This document shows positions 59,082-64,000 of a stretch of 64,000 nt of DNA, one piece after another. The position numbers and the translations under genes are program-made. Source of the stretch: an uncultured Clostridium sp. (GTDB taxonomy: Bacteria; Bacillota; Clostridia; Oscillospirales; Ruminococcaceae); contig CABUDL010000004.1 in the NCBI GenBank assembly GCA_902490335.1, positions 45,139 through 109,138 on the forward strand. Direction: 5' to 3'. The notes beneath the pieces were generated by a model. That model was not told the origin of the DNA, did not search any database, and worked only from the letters and a program-made list of their open reading frames with translations. Position 1 is the stretch's first letter; every line of letters begins with the position of its first letter.

Positions 59082-60605
59082 ATGAAACAACCACTCGTTT
59101 TAATGATTTTAGACGGATTCGGCATCAACCCTGCTGATTACGGCAATGCCATTCATGCGGCTAAAAAGCCGAATCTGGACCGATATTTTGCCTCCTACCC
59201 ACATACCCGGCTGGGTGCTTCCGGTCTAGACGTCGGACTTCCCGATGGGCAGATGGGCAATTCCGAGGTTGGACACACCAACATCGGCGCGGGTAGAATT
59301 GTATATCAGGAGCTGACCCGCATCACCAAATCCATCCAGGACGGCGACTTCTTCACCAATGAGGCGCTGACCGGTGCGATTGAAAACTGCCGCAAACACA
59401 ACTCTGCCCTGCACCTGATGGGACTGCTGTCGGACGGCGGCGTTCACAGCCACATCGAACACCTGTTCGGTCTGCTGGAGCTTGCCAAAAAGAGCGGTCT
59501 GACCAAGGTATATGTCCACTGCTTTATGGACGGCAGGGATGTCCCCCCTTCCTCCGGCAAGGACTTTATCCTGCAACTGCAAACCAAGCTCGATGAACTC
59601 GGCATCGGCAAAATCGCCTCTGTTATGGGACGTTACTATGCGATGGACCGCGACAACCGCTGGGAGCGGGTAGAAAAAGCCTATGACGCGCTGGTTTTGG
59701 GCAAGGGCGTTCTGTGTGAGGATGCTGCCAAAGCGGTGGAGGATTCCTACGCGCAGGAGGTCACCGACGAATTCATCGTTCCGGTTGTGGTCGGCGACCC
59801 TGCACAGGGAAGGATTGCGGCGGAGGATTCGGTCGTTTTCTTCAACTTCCGTCCCGACCGCGCACGCGAAATCACCCGCACACTGGTTGACCCGGAATTT
59901 TCCGGCTTTGCCCGCAGCCTGTTCCCGCTGTACTATGTCTGCATGACCCAGTATGACGCGACCATGCCGAATGTACAGGTCGCTTTCAAGCCGCAGAGCC
60001 TGCATGACACCTTTGGAGAATATATCTCCAAAAAGGGATTGCATCAGCTGCGCATTGCCGAAACAGAAAAGTATGCGCACGTCACCTTCTTCTTCAACGG
60101 CGGTGTGGAAACCGTTTCGGAAGGGGAGGACCGTGCGCTCATCAACTCCCCAAAGGTTGCCACCTACGATTTGAAGCCTGAGATGAGTGCCTATGAGGTG
60201 ACCGACGAGCTGCTTGCCCGTCTGGACAGCGGAAAATATGACGTTGTCATCCTCAACTTTGCCAACTGCGACATGGTCGGACACACCGGTGTATTCGATG
60301 CGGCAGTTCAGGCGGTAGAGGCGGTGGACAGCTGTGTGGGCAAGGTGGTGGAGAAGGTCCTGTCGATGGACGGCACCGTTCTGCTGACCGCCGACCACGG
60401 CAACGCCGACCGGATGTATGAGGAGGACGGCTCGCCGTTCACCGCACACACCACCAATCCGGTGCCATTTTTGGTCATCAGCAAACAGTACGCCGACTGC
60501 AAGCTGCACGAAGGCAGACTGGCAGACATTGCGCCGACCATGCTCAATATTTTAGGCTTGCCAAAACCGGAAGCGATGACCGGAACCTCCTTACTTTCTT
60601 TTTAA
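59082..60605 (+). CDS. gpmI: 2,3-bisphosphoglycerate-independent phosphoglycerate mutase
   Basis: 507 residues. Metalloenzyme of the alkaline-phosphatase fold: PLVLMILDGFGIN, GQMGNSEVGHTNIGAGR (catalytic Ser), LLSDGGVHSH, HCFMDGRDVPPSSG, FNFRPDRAREITR, NFANCDMVGHTG, LLTADHGNAD and HTTNPVPFLV supply the two-Mn2+ site. Interconverts 3- and 2-phosphoglycerate. AAAAGAAGGTG precedes the ATG. The repeat array begins immediately after the TAA. Confidence 0.98.
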   Translation: MKQPLVLMILDGFGINPADYGNAIHAAKKPNLDRYFASYPHTRLGASGLDVGLPDGQMGNSEVGHTNIGAGRIVYQELTRITKSIQDGDFFTNEALTGAIENCRKHNSALHLMGLLSDGGVHSHIEHLFGLLELAKKSGLTKVYVHCFMDGRDVPPSSGKDFILQLQTKLDELGIGKIASVMGRYYAMDRDNRWERVEKAYDALVLGKGVLCEDAAKAVEDSYAQEVTDEFIVPVVVGDPAQGRIAAEDSVVFFNFRPDRAREITRTLVDPEFSGFARSLFPLYYVCMTQYDATMPNVQVAFKPQSLHDTFGEYISKKGLHQLRIAETEKYAHVTFFFNGGVETVSEGEDRALINSPKVATYDLKPEMSAYEVTDELLARLDSGKYDVVILNFANCDMVGHTGVFDAAVQAVEAVDSCVGKVVEKVLSMDGTVLLTADHGNADRMYEEDGSPFTAHTTNPVPFLVISKQYADCKLHEGRLADIAPTMLNILGLPKPEAMTGTSLLSF

Positions 60606-61014
60606 GAGAAAAAGAAAGTAAGCAAAGAAAAACTGTCACGCTCCGCGGCGTTCTCTCGGCGGCTTCTTCTAAAGCAAAAAGAAAGCAAAGAAAAACTGTC
60701 ACGCTCCGCGACTTTCTCTCAGGCAGTTTCTTCTAATACAAAAAGTAAGTAAGCAAAGAAAAACTGTCACGCTCCGCGGCGTTCTCTCGGCGGCTTCTTC
60801 TAAAGCAAAAAGAAAGCAAAGAAAAACTGTCACGCTCCGCGACTTTCTCTCAGGCAGTTTCTTCTAATACAAAAAGTAAGTAAGCAAAGAAAAACTGTCA
60901 CGCTCCGCGGCGTTCTCTCGGCGGCTTCTTCTAAAGCAAAAAGAAAGCAAAGAAAAACTGCTATGCTCCGCGACTTTCTGTCAGGCAGTTTCTTCCATAA
61001 CAAAAAGAAAGTAA
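60606..61014. repeat. 131-bp tandem repeat array, three copies of a two-part unit
   Basis: GCAAAGAAA anchors occur at 60622, 60685, 60753, 60816, 60884 and 60947: two alternating half-units (A ~63 bp ending in CGGCGGCTTCTTCTAAAG, B ~68 bp ending in CAGGCAGTTTCTTCTAATAC), so the full period is exactly 131 bp. The first two full copies look nearly identical; the last B half has several substitutions. The sequence stays open in the gpmI frame for 48 codons after its TAA. No spacers as in CRISPR and no gene. Confidence 0.88.
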
Positions 61015-61016
61015 AG

Positions 61017-61047
61017 AAAAAGGACATCCGTTTGGATGTCCTTTTTT
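61017..61047. terminator. Terminator of the small membrane protein gene
   Basis: 13-bp stem AAAAAGGACATCC/GGATGTCCTTTTT with a four-base loop, T/A runs on both sides. Confidence 0.9.
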
Positions 61048-61261
61048 ATCTTCTTTTTCTCTGATAAACCAAAACCCAATATACAATCCATGCTACCAAA
61101 GCAACTGCAAACAGCACACGGCAGGCTGGTTCATAAGCTGGATGAGCAACTACCTCTCTGACCCATTGCCTTGTGTTATGCCTGAGCTGAATATCCAGTC
61201 CATTCAGCAGCAGAAAAAGTACCGTTGCAATCTCTGCGATGATTCCGCTGCATTTTTTCAT
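61046..61261 (-). CDS. Small membrane protein, unknown
   Basis: 71 residues from ATG 61261 (AGAAGGACG upstream). Two hydrophobic segments (GIIAEIATVLFLLLNGLDI and VLFAVALVAWIVYWVLVY) flank a short polar middle, and the C-terminus is QRKRR. No family recognised. Its leader and start region match those of the lipoprotein gene at 61706-62380, see the duplicated module. Confidence 0.6.
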   Translation of the reverse strand: MKKCSGIIAEIATVLFLLLNGLDIQLRHNTRQWVREVVAHPAYEPACRVLFAVALVAWIVYWVLVYQRKRR

Positions 61262-61291
61262 GGAAATCGTCCTTCTCTTTTGATAGTAGAA

Positions 61292-61313
61292 AAGACTGCC
61301 AAACAGCTGTCTT
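61292..61313 (-). terminator. Hairpin of duplicated leader module, copy 1
   Basis: AAGACAGC/GCAGTCTT stem with one mismatch on the minus strand and TTCT after it; lies between the exported Cys-rich protein gene and the small membrane protein gene. Confidence 0.55.
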
Positions 61314-61328
61314 CTCTTGTGGGTAAAT

Positions 61329-61670
61329 CTAATGCTGATGAACCAATCGTGTCTGTTTGGTTTTAGAAGGCTGGGAAATTTTGCAATTTGTACAGGTATA
61401 AATATTTGTGATTTGTTTTTCTTCTTTTCCGTCCATCTTGTTGGGATAACCGTGCTGACACAGTACATATTCAAGTGTATGCCAACCGGTGTCCACAGAA
61501 TCTGTCAAATACAGTTCCCCTGCTTCACATTTTGTACACTTGATTCCGGTCGGCTGCACCTGCGCTTGTGCCTGATCTTCAGCCGCGGCACCGGCGAAGG
61601 CAGAAATACCCATCGCTGCCAACATACCGACCGCCAGAACAGCTGCCGATAGATTCTTCCATTTTTTCAT
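61329..61670 (-). CDS. Exported cysteine-rich protein, unknown
   Basis: 113 residues from ATG 61670 (AAGGAG seven bases upstream). A Sec signal peptide with likely cleavage after AFA near residue 26, then CTKCEAGELYL, a single C in EYVLCQHGYPNK, and CTNCKISQP, a zinc-ribbon-like arrangement in a secreted protein. No family recognised. Located in a run of exported proteins on the minus strand. Confidence 0.65.
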   Translation of the reverse strand: MKKWKNLSAAVLAVGMLAAMGISAFAGAAAEDQAQAQVQPTGIKCTKCEAGELYLTDSVDTGWHTLEYVLCQHGYPNKMDGKEEKQITNIYTCTNCKISQPSKTKQTRLVHQH

Positions 61671-61705
61671 AGTCAATCTCCTTTTCTGGTATGCTATTTT
61701 TTGTT

Positions 61706-62380
61706 TTATTTGGTGGTCACGGTTTTCGTCAGATAGAGCGCCTGGTCTGCAAGGTCGTAGTTTTCACTTTGGTCCACCACGATTGCCTGCACGGTGTAGT
61801 CATGTCCGCTCTCCAATTTTTCAAAGGAGTCTACGATTCCATCTACGTCGTTCAGTACAGAAAAGTTGCCCGCCTGTGCTGCCAGATATTTTCCGGTGGC
61901 AGCATCCGAAAGGGCGACGACCATCGTCAGTTTGCAGGGCTGCTCATCCGACACAACTGCTACGCTGGACGAGAAATCCATCTTGTTTTCCTGCATAAGA
62001 AGCATCAGTGCAAGGTCAACCGTACCAACCGACTCTGTATTCTTTGTGTCGTACAATCTACAGCTGTTTAATGCCAAAATCGGATGCTCTTTCTGCTTTT
62101 CCTGACCGTCGGTTATCTTTTTCACCTCGGTCACCGCGACGAGGCGTGCCTCATTGTTCTCGGTGTCCTTGTGCGGCGCTTCCTTTAAAAGGATTTGGTC
62201 GTACTTCTCCTGCACCTCATTCGGCAGCGAGTCAAACCACTCCGGCTGGAAGTGTCTGCACAGCTCTCCCCATGTTGCATCCGCAGAAGGAGCCTCTGCC
62301 TGTTTTTTGCAGCCGCCCAGCGCCAGCACCAGCACAGCCGCAAGCAGGAGTGTCAAACCTTTGGAACAGATGTTTTTCAT
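61706..62380 (-). CDS. Lipoprotein, paralogue A of a mosaic family
   Basis: 224 residues. Lipobox LALGGC with lipidated C24. The first ~50 residues are encoded by DNA matching that of the partial gene at 63365-64000, after which the two proteins diverge, though both end in a related domain (VALSDAATGKYLAAQ ... HDYTVQAIVVDQ). The mature protein should be on the outer face of the membrane. Function unknown. AAAGGACGATTTCC precedes the ATG. Confidence 0.75.
   Translation of the reverse strand: MKNICSKGLTLLLAAVLVLALGGCKKQAEAPSADATWGELCRHFQPEWFDSLPNEVQEKYDQILLKEAPHKDTENNEARLVAVTEVKKITDGQEKQKEHPILALNSCRLYDTKNTESVGTVDLALMLLMQENKMDFSSSVAVVSDEQPCKLTMVVALSDAATGKYLAAQAGNFSVLNDVDGIVDSFEKLESGHDYTVQAIVVDQSENYDLADQALYLTKTVTTK
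62222..62365. repeat. 144-bp duplicated coding segment, copy 1
   Basis: Matches 63857-64000 base for base by eye. It encodes the signal peptide, lipobox and following ~30 residues of both lipoproteins. Confidence 0.9.
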
Positions 62381-62433
62381 GGAAATCGTCCTTTCTTTTG
62401 ATTTGTCCTTTGCCGTATCTTTTGATAGCAGAA

Positions 62434-62455
62434 AAGACAGCCAAACAGCTGTCTT
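62434..62455 (-). terminator. Hairpin of duplicated leader module, copy 2
   Basis: AAGACAGC/GCTGTCTT perfect stem, TTCT tail on the minus strand, between the gene at 62487 and lipoprotein A. The flanks match copy 1 (61292) except for a ~24-bp insertion on the start-codon side. Confidence 0.7.
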
Positions 62456-62486
62456 CTCTTGTGGGTGAATCTATATTGCAGAAACT

Positions 62487-63197
62487 TTAGATGGTAACTT
62501 TAAAGGTGATGCCCATTTTGCCGTTTTTCAGATGCTTTTCTCGAACGGTAACCAGCTTGCTGGTGTACTGGTCGTTCCCTTTTGCATCTTTATAGAACAG
62601 GTTGATCGAATATTTTTCAAATGGCTCGCCGTAGTAATAGGTCTTGCCGTCGGTATTGGTCGGAAGGAGTATCTGCTGGAGCGGCAGAACAATCCGTACA
62701 TCGGTGAGCGGCTTGCCGTTTTGGTCAATTACACGGAAGAAAACCTTCTCCTTCTTCTTTTCCAAGCTCTGTGCCGGTGTTTCTCTGTTCCAAACCAGCT
62801 GGGTAATCTTGGTTTCGCTCAACAGGACATTGTATTTTTTGGTTTCGCCGGTCACCGGATTGGTGGCGGAAAAGGCAATCGTCTTAGAGAAATCCACCTT
62901 TTTCTCACCGGCAAACACTCCTTCCTCTGCCGCGCCTGTTGCTACATCAACGTCAATGTCGCTCAAGCCGTCGTGGTCGGTAAAAATATAGTGGTTGCTG
63001 TCAGAAACAGACAGACCCTGCACAGGGTTTCCTTCTTCATCTACAAACTGAAGCATGACCATTTGCTCCATAACGACTCCATTTTCCGTTGGCTCGACTG
63101 GAAGTTCCTCCAGGGTCGGATTTGCCGCAAAGGCAGGGAGGGAAGAAGCCAGCATCATCGCTGCGCAAAGGAGAGCGCAAAGTTTTTGTTTTTTCAT
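62487..63197 (-). CDS. Secreted protein, unknown, Ig-like/beta-rich
   Basis: 236 residues from ATG 63197 (AAAGGGG upstream). Sec signal (MKKQKLCALLCAAMMLASSLPAFA), then two similar beta-rich halves each opening with a 'V-D-E/Q-x-G-x-P-x-x' line (LQFVDEEGNPVQGLSV and FRVIDQNGKPLTDVRI), suggesting two Ig-like/carboxypeptidase-regulatory-type folds. No catalytic motif. Has its own promoter. Confidence 0.68.
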   Translation of the reverse strand: MKKQKLCALLCAAMMLASSLPAFAANPTLEELPVEPTENGVVMEQMVMLQFVDEEGNPVQGLSVSDSNHYIFTDHDGLSDIDVDVATGAAEEGVFAGEKKVDFSKTIAFSATNPVTGETKKYNVLLSETKITQLVWNRETPAQSLEKKKEKVFFRVIDQNGKPLTDVRIVLPLQQILLPTNTDGKTYYYGEPFEKYSINLFYKDAKGNDQYTSKLVTVREKHLKNGKMGITFKVTI

Positions 63198-63258
63198 GGA
63201 AATCCCCTTTCTGTCCGCTTGACTTGTTATTTTACTCCTTTCGGAGTTCCTTGTCTTC

Positions 63259-63287
63259 ATCATACACGATTCGATTCTAAAAAGCAA
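63259..63287 (-). promoter_or_regulatory. Promoter of the secreted protein gene at 62487
   Basis: Minus-strand TTGCTT (63282-63287), 17 bp, TATGAT (63259-63264). An ACTCC/GGAGT hairpin follows in the leader. Confidence 0.65.
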
Positions 63288-63317
63288 GTGGTTTTTGATA
63301 TAAAGTTGTTTTTTGTG

Positions 63318-63347
63318 AAAAGAGGACAGCTTTCGCTGTCCTCTTTT
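63318..63347 (-). terminator. Terminator of lipoprotein paralogue B
   Basis: 13-bp stem AAAAGAGGACAGC/GCTGTCCTCTTTT (63318-63330 with 63335-63347). Confidence 0.85.
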
Positions 63348-63364
63348 AGATTCAATGAGCAAAA

Positions 63365-64000
63365 TCATTCTGTTGTGATGCTGCTTGCTGCATAGAGCGC
63401 ACCATTGTTGACAGAACCGGAGGCTGTCACCCACGCAATCGCTTTAACTGTGTAATCGGTTTTACTTTTCAGCTTGGCAAAGGATTCCTCCGCTTGGTAC
63501 ATCCGGTCGATGGCTCCCGAATACGGCTGAACGGCAAGGTATTCTCCCGTCTGCGCATCCATCAGCGCAACCATCAAAAAAACCTGCGCACCCTCCTGGT
63601 CGCAGAAGGTGGAAACACGATAGCTGACCGTTTCCTCTTCCGCCCGCAGTCCCATCATCAGGGTGGTGATGCCCTCCGGCACTTCCGACTGCGGCAGGGT
63701 CATCGCTCCTTCATCGACCACATAGACCGAATAGCCCTCGGCACCTTCCGAGCGGATTGCCGACTCCTCCCTGCCTGTTTTGGGGTTTTCAGAATCCTCC
63801 TGCTTTGGCGGGATCTCATTCAGCAGCAGCCGGTCGTACTCCGCCTGCACCTCGTCCGGCAGCGAGTCAAACCACTCCGGCTGGAAGTGTCTGCACAGCT
63901 CTCCCCATGTTGCATCCGCAGAAGGAGCCTCTGCCTGTTTTTTGCAGCCGCCCAGCGCCAGCACCAGCACAGCCGCAAGCAGGAGTGTCAAACCTTTGGA
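63365..64000 (-). CDS. Lipoprotein, paralogue B of a mosaic family (5' end outside the window)
   Basis: 212 codons visible; the first ~7 residues lie beyond the edge if it starts like paralogue A. Signal and lipobox LALGGC visible. The region up to FDSLP is the same as in paralogue A, the middle differs, and the C-terminal domain is related but diverged (VALMDAQTGEYLAVQ ... TDYTVKAIAWVT). Surface lipoprotein of unknown role. Confidence 0.75.
   Translation of the reverse strand, partial: SKGLTLLLAAVLVLALGGCKKQAEAPSADATWGELCRHFQPEWFDSLPDEVQAEYDRLLLNEIPPKQEDSENPKTGREESAIRSEGAEGYSVYVVDEGAMTLPQSEVPEGITTLMMGLRAEEETVSYRVSTFCDQEGAQVFLMVALMDAQTGEYLAVQPYSGAIDRMYQAEESFAKLKSKTDYTVKAIAWVTASGSVNNGALYAASSITTE
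63857..64000. repeat. 144-bp duplicated coding segment, copy 2
   Basis: Second copy of the segment at 62222-62365; it reaches the window edge, so the true length may be greater. Confidence 0.9.

Noticed and set aside
60606..61014. CRISPR array
   Set aside because: Period is 131 bp with no unique spacers; repeats are contiguous and imperfect halves alternate.
60830..61027. 65-codon minus-strand frame in the repeat array
   Set aside because: Generated by the repeat sequence itself; no ribosome site and low-complexity product.

Overview
The window reads as chromosomal DNA from a spore-forming, strictly anaerobic Firmicute, most likely class Clostridia near the Oscillospiraceae/Ruminococcaceae. 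I infer this from spore-maturation genes spmA/spmB, an AbrB-type regulator, a CIRCE element, an L10 leader, strong AGGAGG-type ribosome sites with several TTG/GTG starts, oxygen-defence proteins typical of anaerobes (rubrerythrin, superoxide reductase) and acetate/glutamate fermentation genes. Base composition looks near or slightly above 50 % G+C by eye. I saw no rRNA, tRNA, insertion sequence, prophage or CRISPR array.

Layout. 1-1738 (minus): class I fumarase-type hydratase (alpha, beta) followed by the glutamate mutase small subunit, cut by the window edge; this looks like part of a methylaspartate-type glutamate fermentation operon. 2.3-9.3 kb: YitT membrane protein, lipoprotein, acetyltransferase, a frameshifted ECF S-component, CIRCE-controlled Hsp20, GNAT, ferredoxin-type aldo/keto reductase, rpe and a MecA-like adaptor. 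9.4-14.1 kb: an unusual four-subunit Rnf-like operon (C-D-E-A, with no G or B) followed by a membrane-anchored glycosidase-like protein. 14.3-22.5 kb: rubrerythrin with a Fur-family regulator, hydrolase, MATE pump, rplJ-rplL with L10 leader, YgiQ, and a ComEC-like metallo-hydrolase with DUF3006. 22.5-28.6 kb: DUF378, AbrB, spmAB, tmcAL, ackA, glutaminase and an SdpI-like protein. 28.7-50.7 kb: three YtrA-type GntR/ABC modules, each with its own inverted repeat near the promoter, interspersed with superoxide reductase, M28 peptidase, a complete opp oligopeptide transporter with two FCD-GntR genes, a CPA2 antiporter and a large LysM/G5/M23 cell-wall protein. 50.7-60.6 kb: metF, metH-activation gene and metH, then the glycolytic cluster pgk, membrane protein, tpiA, gpmI. 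58.7-61.0 kb: two blocks of non-coding repeats. 61.0-64.0 kb: a locus of small exported proteins and lipoproteins with duplicated modules.

Metabolic picture (inference). Peptides and amino acids enter through Opp and are cut by the M28 peptidase. Glutaminase would make glutamate for the mutase/mesaconase route at the left edge. Acetyl phosphate goes to acetate plus ATP through AckA. Sugars pass through lower glycolysis. Oxygen stress is met by rubrerythrin and superoxide reductase.

The most unusual item is the Rnf-like operon. Its RnfA and RnfE homologues lack the four cysteines that hold the membrane iron-sulfur cluster in Rnf/Na+-NQR, its RnfC lacks the glycine-rich nucleotide/flavin segment, and RnfB and RnfG are absent, yet all four frames are intact and translationally coupled or closely spaced. 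Second is the lipoprotein locus at the right edge, where two genes share a 144-bp segment that looks identical by eye and then diverge.
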